NCBI RefSeq assembly: GCF_025369935.1
Contig: NZ_CP104467.1
Coordinates: 5,339,001 to 5,403,000, forward strand
Length of the DNA: 64,000 nucleotides
Reading direction: 5' to 3'
DNA from: Paenibacillus andongensis
GTDB lineage: Bacteria > Bacillota > Bacilli > Paenibacillales > NBRC-103111
A program made the translations under genes and the position numbers. Every line of letters starts with the position of its first letter. Position 1 is the first letter of the stretch. The notes beneath the pieces are model-generated. The model was not told the DNA's origin. It searched no databases and worked only from the letters and a program-made list of their open reading frames with translations. Below are positions 25,348-34,402 of this stretch, in pieces.

Positions 25348-26157
25348 TTAACCTCCAACGGCAACATATTTCTTCATCCCCGCTGCCCACGAAAGCCTGG
25401 AAACGACCATCAGTACCATCACCCAGATCGCCTGTACCATAAGCCCTTTGACGATCTCAGCGTGCGCCAGGCTCCCATTGATGATGTTAACCGGGAAGTA
25501 CACGACATATTGAAAAGGCAAATAGCTGGAGATCGCCGTAGCCGTATCACCGAATATATTAAGGGGGAAGATGGCGCCGCTTAGCAGGTACACCCCTTGG
25601 TTAAATGCGACAAATATTCCCCATACCTCCGTCACGACGAATGCGAAAGCGCTTATCGAATAGAATAGAAGGAAGTTGATAAGCAGCCCGAGCAGGATGC
25701 TGACCAGGAACAGCATCATCTGGACCGCACTGAAGCGGATATCCCATATCCGGGAAAAGATCAGCATCAAAAGGACGAAAAGAACGAGAACAATCCCTGT
25801 CTGCACCGTCTTTCCTCCGAAAAAGCTGCATATCCGATAACTGAAATAATGGATGGGCTGAGTGATGAATTTACTTAGACCGCCCGTCTTGATATCGTTT
25901 GCGATCTCCCCTTCGAAGCCGGCCGAGACCAGCTTGGAGACAACGCCGGACAGCACGGAATAAATGATCATTTGAGAATAGGTATAGCCGTTGATGATCT
26001 CATGAGGCGAGCTTTGATAAACGGCCGTCCATAGGAAGCATTGGACGACGACGATGAAGCTGCCGCTGATGATGCTCAGCAGGAAATCGGTCCGATACTC
26101 CATCGCATTCTGAAGGGCAAGCACGTACGTTATTTTATACTTAAGCAAGGACTTCAT
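25348..26157 (-). CDS. ABC-2 type exporter permease, first subunit
   Basis: 269 aa from the ATG at 26157, behind a GGGG, overlapping the ATPase end by 17 bases. Six hydrophobic segments. The N-terminal MKSLLKYKITYVLALQNAM and the loop around GGLSKFITQPIHYFSYR are typical of ABC-2 (DUF990-like) exporters. Product export is inferred from operon position. Confidence 0.85.
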   Translation of the reverse strand: MKSLLKYKITYVLALQNAMEYRTDFLLSIISGSFIVVVQCFLWTAVYQSSPHEIINGYTYSQMIIYSVLSGVVSKLVSAGFEGEIANDIKTGGLSKFITQPIHYFSYRICSFFGGKTVQTGIVLVLFVLLMLIFSRIWDIRFSAVQMMLFLVSILLGLLINFLLFYSISAFAFVVTEVWGIFVAFNQGVYLLSGAIFPLNIFGDTATAISSYLPFQYVVYFPVNIINGSLAHAEIVKGLMVQAIWVMVLMVVSRLSWAAGMKKYVAVGG

Positions 26158-27139
26158 GTCTGACCCCATCCTTCTGATACAAGCTTTCAATGCCCTGCTC
26201 GATCGGAATATCTTCAATCGTGAAATCCAGAATTGGGAAGCGTTCAAGCATGATCTTGGAAAGCTGCTTAAGGTCCTGCTTATCGATCTCCAGTACGGCA
26301 TTCATGCCGTCATGCTCCAAGATGGCGCCATAGCCGGTCAATTCGTTCATCGGCACTTCGTCCGTAAACTGCAGCTTGATGATCTTCTTGGCATTGAACA
26401 GCTCGTTCACTCGCCGAAGATCGCCGTCATAAACGAGCTTCCCACGATTGATGATGATCGTCCGTTTGCACAGATCCTCGATATCCGCCATGTAATGGCT
26501 CGTCAAGATGACCGTCGCTTTCGTCTGCTGGTTGTAATATTTCAGAAACTCCCGAATGCGCTTCTGCGAAATCAAGTCGAGACCGATGGTCGGCTCATCC
26601 AGGAAAATGACCTTCGGCCGATGGATCAGCGACGCGATCAGCTCCATCTTCATCCGTTCACCAAGCGAGAGCCTTCGTACCTGGATGTTGAGCAGATCCT
26701 TTACGTCCAGCAGCTCCGTTAGCTCCTCCAGAACCAGATTGTAAGGCTTATCCTCAAGCTCGTAGATGCATTTATTCAGGTACAACGATTCGTTGGCAGG
26801 CAAATCCCACCACAACTGCGATTTCTGCCCCATCACGATCGAGAACTGCATCTTGAATTCTTTCTTGCGCTCCCATGGGACATAGCCGTATACGATCGCC
26901 TCGCCGCTTGTCGGATACAGGATGCCGGACAGCATCTTCAGCGTCGTCGTTTTGCCGGAGCCGTTCGGACCCAGAAACCCGACCATTTCCCCATGCTCGA
27001 TTTCGAAGGAAATATTGCTTACCGCCTCTTTGGTTAACGTTCTTCGTTTCACCAAATTTTTCAGAGAATTTTTAAACCCTAATTCTTTCTCGTAATATTC
27101 GAAGCTTTTACATAGTTGTTCGACTTTGATTAGGCTCAC
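26141..27139 (-). CDS. ABC-2 exporter ATPase
   Basis: 332 aa from a GTG at 27139 behind GGGGT. Walker A GFLGPNGSGKTT, Q-loop GQKSQLWWDL, signature LSLGERMKME, Walker B KVIFLDEPTIGLD and an H-loop His in LTSHYMAD are all present. The N-terminal extension before Walker A (ELGFKNSLKNLVKRR) is typical of COG4586 ATPases paired with DUF990 permeases. It precedes both permeases with overlapping ends. Confidence 0.92.
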   Translation of the reverse strand: MSLIKVEQLCKSFEYYEKELGFKNSLKNLVKRRTLTKEAVSNISFEIEHGEMVGFLGPNGSGKTTTLKMLSGILYPTSGEAIVYGYVPWERKKEFKMQFSIVMGQKSQLWWDLPANESLYLNKCIYELEDKPYNLVLEELTELLDVKDLLNIQVRRLSLGERMKMELIASLIHRPKVIFLDEPTIGLDLISQKRIREFLKYYNQQTKATVILTSHYMADIEDLCKRTIIINRGKLVYDGDLRRVNELFNAKKIIKLQFTDEVPMNELTGYGAILEHDGMNAVLEIDKQDLKQLSKIMLERFPILDFTIEDIPIEQGIESLYQKDGVRHEVLA

Positions 27140-27177
27140 TGGTGCACCCCGTTTAATGTGATGTAGAGTAGCAATAC

Positions 27178-27237
27178 ACCGTACAAATGCAGCACACTGC
27201 ACTTGGAACAGGCCGAAGTGCCAGGCTCCGGCATATC
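27178..27237 (-). pseudogene. Scrap of a SPASM-protein C-terminus
   Basis: The minus frame reads ACSKCSVLHLYG, nearly the same as the last residues of the intact radical SAM protein (ACSKCSVLYLHG at 30485). It is a leftover end of a second radical SAM/SPASM gene between rfbG and the ATPase gene. Confidence 0.6.
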
Positions 27238-27410
27238 AAACCAGCAGGAATACGGTTGAAACGGATAAGTGGGCAGCGGGCTCTGAGCCGTGTTTCCCCC
27301 GTATACAGGCGGTCCCAATGGATCGGAACCCCCAAGACATAGCAGTTCGTAAGCTGCTCCAGCACATAAAAGCGAGGCTGAAAAAAATTAATTTCGTCAG
27401 CCTCATTGAT

Positions 27411-28499
27411 TCATTCTGCTATAAAGTGCTGGTCGATTTGCCGCAAACAAATGTCATAGGGGTCTTCCCGCTGCATATATTGCTTCGTCCATTCTACAAC
27501 TTTATCGATCGTTTGGCCGGCATTCCAGCGCGGATGCCAACCGAGCCTGCCGGTCGCTTTGGAGCAATCGAGCCGAAGCAATTGGTTTTCATGAAGCTCC
27601 GGGCGGTCAGCCGGAAGGCCATAGGAGGCTCCCCCTCCCCAGGTTTTGCAGAAATGCCCGGCCATCCATTCGACGGTCCGCATGTCGTCGTCGCGCGGAC
27701 CAAAATTCCACGCTTCCGCGAATTCCGGCCCTTCCTTTACTAACCGCTCCGCAAGCAGCATATAGCCGTACAGCGGATCGAGCACATGCTGCCACGGCCG
27801 AACGGCTTCCGGATATCGGAGTTTAAGCGGCTGGCCGCTGATGATCGCCCGCACGCAATCCGGAATGAGCCGGTCTGCGGCCCAGTCGCCGCCACCGATC
27901 ACATTGCCGGAGCGAGCCGTGGCGACGGCGACTCCATGCTCCGCATAACGTTCGGGCGGAAAGAAGGAACAGCGGTATGCGGACGTCGCCAGTTCGGAGC
28001 ATGCCTTGCTGCTGGAGTACGGATCGTAGCCTCCAAGCGGTTCGTTCTCGCGGTAGCCCCACATCCATTCGCGATTTTCGTAGCATTTGTCCGTCGTCAC
28101 GTTCAAGATCGCATGGATTGACTTTTTGCGAGCATTAACTTCCCTTACGGCTTCCAGCAGATGGATAGTTCCCATTACATTCGTACTGTACGTCCCGACC
28201 GGATCACGATACGATTCCCGCACAATCGGCTGGGCAGCCATGTGAATAACAATTTCCGGCTCGACTTGCCCGATCGCCCGCTTTAATTTCTCATAATCAC
28301 GGACATCGCCGAAGACTGTAGGAATATGCCGGTCAAGCTTGCTTTGCCGAAAAAGGCTCCATTCGTTATCAGGCTCAAGCGCATACCCAGTCACACGGCT
28401 CCCCAACCTGTGGAGCCAAATGGAGAGCCACGCCCCTTTAAACCCGGTGTTCCCCGTTATAAAAACGTTTCGCCCGTTCCAAAAACCCAAATCGTACAT
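27411..28499 (-). CDS. rfbG: CDP-glucose 4,6-dehydratase
   Basis: 362 aa, extended short-chain dehydrogenase. NAD-binding ITGNTGFKGAWL at residues about 14-25, catalytic TTDKCYEN region, and the YSSSK (YxxxK) motif about residue 160; the RfbG-type start MYDLGFWNGRNVFITG is clear. It converts CDP-glucose to CDP-4-keto-6-deoxyglucose. The cytidylyltransferase making its substrate is directly upstream. Confidence 0.93.
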   Translation of the reverse strand: MYDLGFWNGRNVFITGNTGFKGAWLSIWLHRLGSRVTGYALEPDNEWSLFRQSKLDRHIPTVFGDVRDYEKLKRAIGQVEPEIVIHMAAQPIVRESYRDPVGTYSTNVMGTIHLLEAVREVNARKKSIHAILNVTTDKCYENREWMWGYRENEPLGGYDPYSSSKACSELATSAYRCSFFPPERYAEHGVAVATARSGNVIGGGDWAADRLIPDCVRAIISGQPLKLRYPEAVRPWQHVLDPLYGYMLLAERLVKEGPEFAEAWNFGPRDDDMRTVEWMAGHFCKTWGGGASYGLPADRPELHENQLLRLDCSKATGRLGWHPRWNAGQTIDKVVEWTKQYMQREDPYDICLRQIDQHFIAE

Positions 28500-28655
28500 C
28501 CGACCAACTCCTACAGAAAATGGGTTGTCAAGTCAGCAAAGGCGACCTCAAATCGTCAACAAAATGATGCAGCAACTGAGCTTGCCGCTCCAGCAGTTGC
28601 CTGCTCGCTGTCGATCCATTCAATCTCCCGCAAATTTTCAGCATTAATGGAATGT

Positions 28656-29435
28656 TTAAACCAGCTTCCACGGAGCGTCCCCGCGCTCCCATAAGCTGTC
28701 CAGGTATCGTTTGTCCCGCAGTGTGTCCATGCAATCCCAGAATCCCTCATGCTTATAAGCGGCCATGTGGCCGTCCCGAGCCAAGCGGCCCAGCACCTCG
28801 CCCTCCAGTTGGGCTTGATCGTCCTGCAAGTAATCGAGCACCCCCGGTTCAAATACGAAGAAGCCTCCGTTAATCCAGCTGTCTTCCGCGGGTTCTTTCT
28901 CCTTAAATCCGACCACCTCATCGCTGTCAAAGCTGATGGTGCCGAACCGGCCCCTCGGCTTCACGGCCGTCACGGTCGCTAATTTGCCATGCGAATAATG
29001 AAAATCTAGCAGCTCCCGCAGATTGACGTCGCTGACCCCGTCGCCATAGGTCATCATGAAGGTGCCGCTCTTTAGTTGATCCCTCAGCCGGTGAAGCCGC
29101 CCGCCGGTCGACGTACGCAATCCGGTATCGCACAGATGGACAATCCAATCCTTGCAACGGCTTTCCGTTACCTGGACGCTCGAATCCGCGAGCCGGATCG
29201 TAAAATCGCTTTGTAAATACGGGAAATTCAAAAAATACTGCTTGATTGCTTCTCCCTTATAGCCTAGTGCGATGACAAACTCTTTAAATCCGTAATGGCT
29301 GTATACGTTCATAATGTGGCACATGATCGGCAAGTTGCCGATCTCGACGAGCGGTTTCGGCGTCGTGACCGTTTCCTCGCTCAATCTGGTGCCGAAGCCG
29401 CCGCATAACAGGACGACCTTAGGCAAATCACCCAT
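28656..29435 (-). CDS. rfbF: Glucose-1-phosphate cytidylyltransferase
   Basis: 259 aa, the usual RfbF length. Nucleotidyltransferase signature LLCGGFGTRLSEET at the N-terminus, FMMTYGDGVSDV in the centre and an APWKLV end. Makes CDP-glucose from CTP and glucose-1-phosphate. The ATG at 29435 has GAGGTG seven bases upstream. It supplies RfbG. Confidence 0.94.
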   Translation of the reverse strand: MGDLPKVVLLCGGFGTRLSEETVTTPKPLVEIGNLPIMCHIMNVYSHYGFKEFVIALGYKGEAIKQYFLNFPYLQSDFTIRLADSSVQVTESRCKDWIVHLCDTGLRTSTGGRLHRLRDQLKSGTFMMTYGDGVSDVNLRELLDFHYSHGKLATVTAVKPRGRFGTISFDSDEVVGFKEKEPAEDSWINGGFFVFEPGVLDYLQDDQAQLEGEVLGRLARDGHMAAYKHEGFWDCMDTLRDKRYLDSLWERGDAPWKLV

Positions 29436-29486
29436 CGTAATCACCTCAACTGCTCGCGCTAGTATAATTGCGTACCGCAAATGTGC

Positions 29487-30479
29487 CTATACCAGCTGAC
29501 GGGCTGCTTGATAAATGTTTTCCTGCAAAATAATTCGTTCCAGCGACGCCTCGAGCGGAATGTTCGTCTTGAGCCCGTCGATCACATCGCTAAAGAAACT
29601 CAATTGATTCACATAATAGCTTTGCGGCTCGAACATGACCTTGCGGGTTTCGTTTGTGCGTAGATCGGTCACCTTGAACGAAACCTTGTAGAAGCCTAGA
29701 TTGGCCCGGAAGAAATCCTCCATGCTGACGGTAGCATGTTCGAAAATGAGCGTATGAGCTGCCTTGTAAGGCATTTCGAACGAGGTCGTCAGGCGCGCGG
29801 GCACGCCGCCCGCGAGCTGAAGCTCGGCGTGGAAAGTCCAATCGGCTCCGTTCGGTCCGTCGAACAAGGATTGCCCCCGGTACGATTCAAGCTCAAGCCC
29901 GGCAACAGCCTGTAGAAATTGCAGCCAATAGCAGCCAAGATCGTAGAAGGAGCCGCCGCCCCGTTCCGGAAAGCTGCGATAATTGGTTTGAAACGATTCC
30001 TTGGGCAGGAAGCTGATCGTGGATTCGATTGTTCGCAGCGCGCCGTATGCGCCGGAATCGACGATCTCCTTGATCGCACGCTGCCAGGGATGATGCTGCA
30101 CCATGAGCCCTTCCAGTACATGAACGCGTCCCCGTTCATGCGCCTGCCTGATGCTGTCGGCTTCATTGCCGTTCAGACAGAGAGGCTTTTCCACAAGCAC
30201 ATGCTTGCACGCCTCGATCGCCTTCACAATCCATTTCGCATGCAAATCGTTACACAGCATAATATAGACAAAATCGATCTCCGGACTGGCGAGCACCGCC
30301 TCATAACTGTCGAAGACGACAGGGATGCCGTATTGCTCCGCATAAGCCTCCGCCTTGACCCTCGTCCGGCTGGAGACTCCGTATACTTGCAAATGCCCGA
30401 TACTTTTCACCGGCTCGAGAAGCACTCTTGGCAGGATGGCCGCACAGCCGATGACGCCGATGTTTTTGTTTGTTTTCAT
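29487..30479 (-). CDS. Gfo/Idh/MocA-family oxidoreductase
   Basis: 330 aa. N-terminal NAD(P)-binding start NIGVIGCAAILPR and the EKP motif (HVLVEKPLC) mark the family. The overall pattern resembles NDP-hexose 3-ketoreductases and related sugar dehydrogenases. In this operon it may act on the CDP-4-keto-6-deoxyglucose branch or on another sugar of the product. The ATG at 30479 is six bases after the stop of the radical SAM gene; no strong ribosome site is visible, so coupling is likely. Confidence 0.85.
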   Translation of the reverse strand: MKTNKNIGVIGCAAILPRVLLEPVKSIGHLQVYGVSSRTRVKAEAYAEQYGIPVVFDSYEAVLASPEIDFVYIMLCNDLHAKWIVKAIEACKHVLVEKPLCLNGNEADSIRQAHERGRVHVLEGLMVQHHPWQRAIKEIVDSGAYGALRTIESTISFLPKESFQTNYRSFPERGGGSFYDLGCYWLQFLQAVAGLELESYRGQSLFDGPNGADWTFHAELQLAGGVPARLTTSFEMPYKAAHTLIFEHATVSMEDFFRANLGFYKVSFKVTDLRTNETRKVMFEPQSYYVNQLSFFSDVIDGLKTNIPLEASLERIILQENIYQAARQLV

Positions 30480-30484
30480 GCTAA

Positions 30485-31660
30485 TCAAATACCGTGCAAA
30501 TACAGCACGCTGCACTTGGAGCAGGCAGGCGTCAAGCCTTCTATATTAATGATCTCGCGGACACGGTCGTATTGATCCGAATCCCAAAGCTCCTGAAGCC
30601 CCTGCTCATTCAAGTTACCGACCGTAAATTCCGAGAAAAACTTGCATGCCGTCACATCGCCGGTAGGCAAGACGTCCATTCTTGTGGATAGCGCCATACA
30701 CGTCGTCGCACAGCGGCTTGTCATCGCTTCGCCTCGGACGAACTGCTCGATTTCGTCATAATCCAGCCCTGGCTGGTAACGGACGCGGATATTCCACACG
30801 CGCTCGTTGATCCGTTCCAAGGCTTCGATCAAGGCCCCGACATGATCCTCGTTCATCTTGTATTTGAAGGCGTGCCAGGAATTGACCTGATTTTCTTGCA
30901 GCTTGCGCAGCCAACTGAACTTTTCCATGAAGTAACTGTCCATCTGCACCGACGTTTCCTTGGAGATATACCATGGGAAGCATAGGATGACGAGATCGAG
31001 CTTGAGCGACTCGAAATATTCTAGCAGCTCGTAAAGCTTCGGGATCATGCTGTCGTTGACAACGGAATGGACGGATATGCGCCCTTTGTAAATCCCTTGC
31101 TCCCGCAGTTCGACCAGACGCTCGATCTGCTTCATCGTCTTCGCGAAGGTTCCCTTCCCCCGGATAAAATCGTGCTCCGCTTCAAGCCCTTCCACGGCGA
31201 TTAGCAGCTCGAGCCCAGGTGAAATGCGGATAATGCCGTCCAAATACTTGTCAAGCAGCAGACCATTGCTGCAAATCGTCATTTCCCGCGGATCAGCGGC
31301 CAGCATCTCCAATATTTGATCGAACTGTTTATGGAACATCGGCTCGCCGCCCCACAAATACAATCGCGATTTCGCCTCGGCCGTCTCCTCCATAATTTTG
31401 CGGAACACGTCGAGGTCGATATCCTTGTTCTGCTCCTCTTTATCCATAGCATGATGATAGCCGTCCTCGTTCCATTGGAAGCAATGGATGCAGCGGAGGT
31501 TGCAGCGGTTTGTCAGCTTGATGCCGACTGATTCAGGAACAGGTGTTCTGTATTTCGGATTTTTGGCACGTTCCCGGTAAGGAACCGCCATATTTCTCAT
31601 CGTCCGTTTCATGACCTGAAATGCTTTCTCATCAATAACGACACTGCTTTTCGGCTGCAT
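30485..31660 (-). CDS. Radical SAM/SPASM enzyme
   Basis: 391 aa. The CxxxCxxC cluster motif occurs as CNLRCIHC near residue 53. A TIM-barrel core is followed by SPASM-type cysteines: CMALSTRMDVLPTGDVTACK and ACSKC at the C-terminus. Such enzymes modify peptides or, as in BtrN, oxidise aminocyclitols. No precursor peptide is evident nearby, and the ACP and ATP-grasp context makes small-molecule chemistry more likely than RiPP maturation. This is inference. Confidence 0.9.
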   Translation of the reverse strand: MQPKSSVVIDEKAFQVMKRTMRNMAVPYRERAKNPKYRTPVPESVGIKLTNRCNLRCIHCFQWNEDGYHHAMDKEEQNKDIDLDVFRKIMEETAEAKSRLYLWGGEPMFHKQFDQILEMLAADPREMTICSNGLLLDKYLDGIIRISPGLELLIAVEGLEAEHDFIRGKGTFAKTMKQIERLVELREQGIYKGRISVHSVVNDSMIPKLYELLEYFESLKLDLVILCFPWYISKETSVQMDSYFMEKFSWLRKLQENQVNSWHAFKYKMNEDHVGALIEALERINERVWNIRVRYQPGLDYDEIEQFVRGEAMTSRCATTCMALSTRMDVLPTGDVTACKFFSEFTVGNLNEQGLQELWDSDQYDRVREIINIEGLTPACSKCSVLYLHGI

Positions 31661-31667
31661 GGCTGTT

Positions 31668-32774
31668 TCACCTCATTATAGAATTATCAAACAATAAATC
31701 GGCATAGCTTGGAGCGGCCTTTCTATGCGCAAGCAGCGCTTCATGAAGCGGCTCAAGCAGCTCCGGCGAAAAGTCCGCCAGCTTCCATTGCTCGTAGGGA
31801 ATCCCGAAACCGAGCTGCGTCCATAGATCGGCATTCCTTTGCTCGTGCGGTCCGAACGGTTCGAGAAACACGACCGGAGTCGCCGACGACAGGGAATCGA
31901 GCAGCGTTGCGCCGCCCGGCTTGCTGACGATCGCTTTCGCTCCCTTGATGAGATCATACAGCCGATGATGGCTTTCCTGCGTGGCAAAGACAGGGCTCTC
32001 TCCCGCCTTGATCTCCCCGAATCTCGGAAACGTATGTTTGCCTGTTTCCGGGCCTTTCTCCCAAGCCTCCCAAGAAGGATCGTTCATCCAATAGCGGTGC
32101 CTTGTATTGGAAACGTCGCAATCGGCTTCACTTGCGATGACAATATCCAGCTCATAATGGCGCTCCAGCTCGTTAATCTTCTCCAAGTAGGTGCCCATTC
32201 CCCAGCCGCCGCCGTGCACGGCGAGCCGCTGCGGGCGTCCCGCATAGGTTACGGCCGGTTCGTCCGCAGCCGGAACCCGACAGCGGATTTGCCCATTGGC
32301 CGCATCGAAGAGCCATACTTCGCGATAACGTTCGGCATAGTCAGGCACGTATTTCTTCACGCTTTTCCAGGATGGCGATAAATCCGTATCGACATAGAGC
32401 AGATCCACGTTGAGAGACTCGCTCCCGACCCGCTCTCCATACATGTCGAGAATGTAAATCCAGTGGCCCGAAAATACGATAAAATCTCGCCGCCGCTCCC
32501 GTTCCCATGCGGCAAGCAGCTGGTCAACAGCGGCAAAATCAATGCTGTCACGGATATCCATCGGAAACTTTTGCGCAACGCGGGCAACGGCAAAATTGAT
32601 ATGGTAGTCGTGGCGGCTTTCGGCAATTTTATCCTTCTTTTCTTTCACGATGAAATTCTCGAACACGACGGCTTCCGCCGGAACCTGACGTTCACTTAGT
32701 TGATATTCCAGCAACAGCGCCGGAATATAGAAGCCGAGGCCGAACCCGGAAGTTAAAATCGTCTTCCTCCCCAT
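31668..32774 (-). CDS. GT-B fold glycosyltransferase, UGT/MurG-like
   Basis: 368 aa. The C-terminal donor-site pattern KPGGATLLDSLSSATPVVF with a following FGPHEQRNADLW matches UGT/MurG-type enzymes. The N-terminal acceptor half (TSGFGLGFYIPALLLEYQL) is divergent. The ATG at 32774 has GGAGGG ten bases upstream. It lies between the ATP-grasp and radical SAM genes and probably attaches the deoxysugar or another sugar to the product. Confidence 0.8.
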   Translation of the reverse strand: MGRKTILTSGFGLGFYIPALLLEYQLSERQVPAEAVVFENFIVKEKKDKIAESRHDYHINFAVARVAQKFPMDIRDSIDFAAVDQLLAAWERERRRDFIVFSGHWIYILDMYGERVGSESLNVDLLYVDTDLSPSWKSVKKYVPDYAERYREVWLFDAANGQIRCRVPAADEPAVTYAGRPQRLAVHGGGWGMGTYLEKINELERHYELDIVIASEADCDVSNTRHRYWMNDPSWEAWEKGPETGKHTFPRFGEIKAGESPVFATQESHHRLYDLIKGAKAIVSKPGGATLLDSLSSATPVVFLEPFGPHEQRNADLWTQLGFGIPYEQWKLADFSPELLEPLHEALLAHRKAAPSYADLLFDNSIMR

Positions 32775-32807
32775 CACTAGTCACCCTCCATTCTCTTTAA
32801 CGCCGAA

Positions 32808-34142
32808 TCAGTTCAATACTTGGAGAGATAGTGTCTTGAACAAGCTGTGCAGTTGCATTAGCAGGTCTTTGCGTATATCCGCGTTCCGGCTGGCCATCGA
32901 GACATACAATCGTCCTTTGTAAGGCTTGCCTGGCTTGCGATTGATGGTCAGAGTATTGGCCGTAAGCGGAATGATGCCGGCTGACATCCCCGGCTGATAC
33001 AGGATGCCTGCTTCCTCCATACCCGATATGAGGTCTTCGAACCGCAAATCCGCATTCACGCTCCTTAGTGAAAAGTACCGGAGGTTGCCCTGCAGCTCAT
33101 GCGGAGCCAAATACCGATCTATCTGATGTTTAATCAGGCTCATTGATTTTCTGGCGTTAATCTCTACGAGCGGAACAAGCCCTCCGTCTTTGAGTTGCAT
33201 GGAATCGACGCAAACATGCCCGTAATAACCGTCCTTGTACAGCTCCTCCGCCGTTCTCCTCATCAGCTCGAAATAGCCTTCACCTTCAAGAAGCTGAAGA
33301 AACTCCGGCTCCGGCGTGTACGATTCCTGATACGCGAATTCGTCGTTGGCCAGCCTTTGCAGCGAAATCAGCCGATATTCCCCGCTTTCGTCGATGGAGA
33401 ATTGGCAGGAAAAATCGCACAGCTTATCCAGATACGGCTCTACGACAAACCGCACCTGCTTGCCTTTCTTCTCTTGGGACTCCGTATAAGCGATAACACG
33501 TTCCAAAATGCTTGCGGAATCGATGAACAGATTGCCTTGTCCAGAGACGCCGTAATTATCCTTGATCAGAAAGGCGCCTTTCTTCAGCAGCGAAGCGCCA
33601 GTTTCCCTCAGCTCGGCGCAACTGCTTGCGATGAAGCTCACATTCGGCAGCCCGAGCCGCTCTTTCATGTCCGTCGAGTACGTTTTCGTGTTCACCCTGC
33701 GGATAATATCCATACTGGGCATCCGGCAGACAAACCCGTGCCGCTCGCTTGCTTCTCCGGTAAAAGGTATTGGCGCAAAGGGCACAAGCTCCGGCTTCCC
33801 CGCCGCCACTTTAGCAAATGCAGAAGCGTCCGCTTCAGCCAAAAGCTGCAGCATGCTCTTGTTCAGTTGTTTCAGTTCTCCGTCCACGTCGAACGAATTG
33901 TTTTCGAAACGGAAGCCGATACCGGTCAAATACTGCTTGTGCGCCTGATTCATCGCTTTGCGGGTAATGAGCGCTTCGGACGGGCTGCAAAAAACGAACA
34001 GCAACTCGTCCATCATCGCTACGATGCGCAAATTTTCAGGATCCGCAAGCCCGGGCAGCTTTGCCAGGTCCGGCTCCCTCCAATACTGCTCCGCATCGAA
34101 TGTGCCGCAATGAATTTTCGCAATCCTCTTTATTGATGTCAT
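32808..34142 (-). CDS. ATP-grasp ligase, BtrJ-like
   Basis: 444 aa. ATP-grasp features: GAFLIKDNYGVSGQGN (ATP-binding Lys and glycine loop) about residues 188-203, and a C-terminal metal-binding segment VPLVEINARKSM. Members of this group join a carboxylate to an amine or, as BtrJ does, load an amino acid on an ACP thiol. The ATG at 34142 shares its A with the stop TGA of the ACP gene (TGATG), tight coupling expected for partners. Substrate unknown. Confidence 0.82.
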   Translation of the reverse strand: MTSIKRIAKIHCGTFDAEQYWREPDLAKLPGLADPENLRIVAMMDELLFVFCSPSEALITRKAMNQAHKQYLTGIGFRFENNSFDVDGELKQLNKSMLQLLAEADASAFAKVAAGKPELVPFAPIPFTGEASERHGFVCRMPSMDIIRRVNTKTYSTDMKERLGLPNVSFIASSCAELRETGASLLKKGAFLIKDNYGVSGQGNLFIDSASILERVIAYTESQEKKGKQVRFVVEPYLDKLCDFSCQFSIDESGEYRLISLQRLANDEFAYQESYTPEPEFLQLLEGEGYFELMRRTAEELYKDGYYGHVCVDSMQLKDGGLVPLVEINARKSMSLIKHQIDRYLAPHELQGNLRYFSLRSVNADLRFEDLISGMEEAGILYQPGMSAGIIPLTANTLTINRKPGKPYKGRLYVSMASRNADIRKDLLMQLHSLFKTLSLQVLN

Positions 34143-34402
34143 CACAGACCTTGCTTGCTAAGATCGTGATTGTTTTGCCGAATATATTCACAAAAGGTAT
34201 CAATAGACCCCAAATTTTCCATATCAAATTCGTCGAAATTAATTTCGCAGCCGAACTCATCCTCCACCTGCAAAATGAAATGGACGATCTGCAGCGATTC
34301 CATCCCCGAATCGTGCAAAACGCTGGAGCTCCCGCTTAACGTGTCCAATAACGACGGATCATTTTTAATTTGGCTGATCATTTGAATAATTTTTTCCTTC
34401 AT
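34142..34402 (-). CDS. Acyl carrier protein
   Basis: 86 aa, a normal ACP size. The phosphopantetheine Ser is in HDSGMESLQIV (GxxSL-type motif), at about residue 34. The rest is the acidic four-helix pattern (VEDEFGCEINFDEFDMENLG). ATG at 34402 follows AGGAGAGG. As first gene of the operon, coupled to an ATP-grasp ligase and far from fatty-acid genes, it is a dedicated carrier for an acyl or aminoacyl intermediate. Confidence 0.92.
   Translation of the reverse strand: MKEKIIQMISQIKNDPSLLDTLSGSSSVLHDSGMESLQIVHFILQVEDEFGCEINFDEFDMENLGSIDTFCEYIRQNNHDLSKQGL

Noticed and set aside
33195..34136. 313-codon plus frame opposite the ATP-grasp gene
   Set aside because: Shadow of a well-supported gene; Arg/Leu-rich antisense composition.
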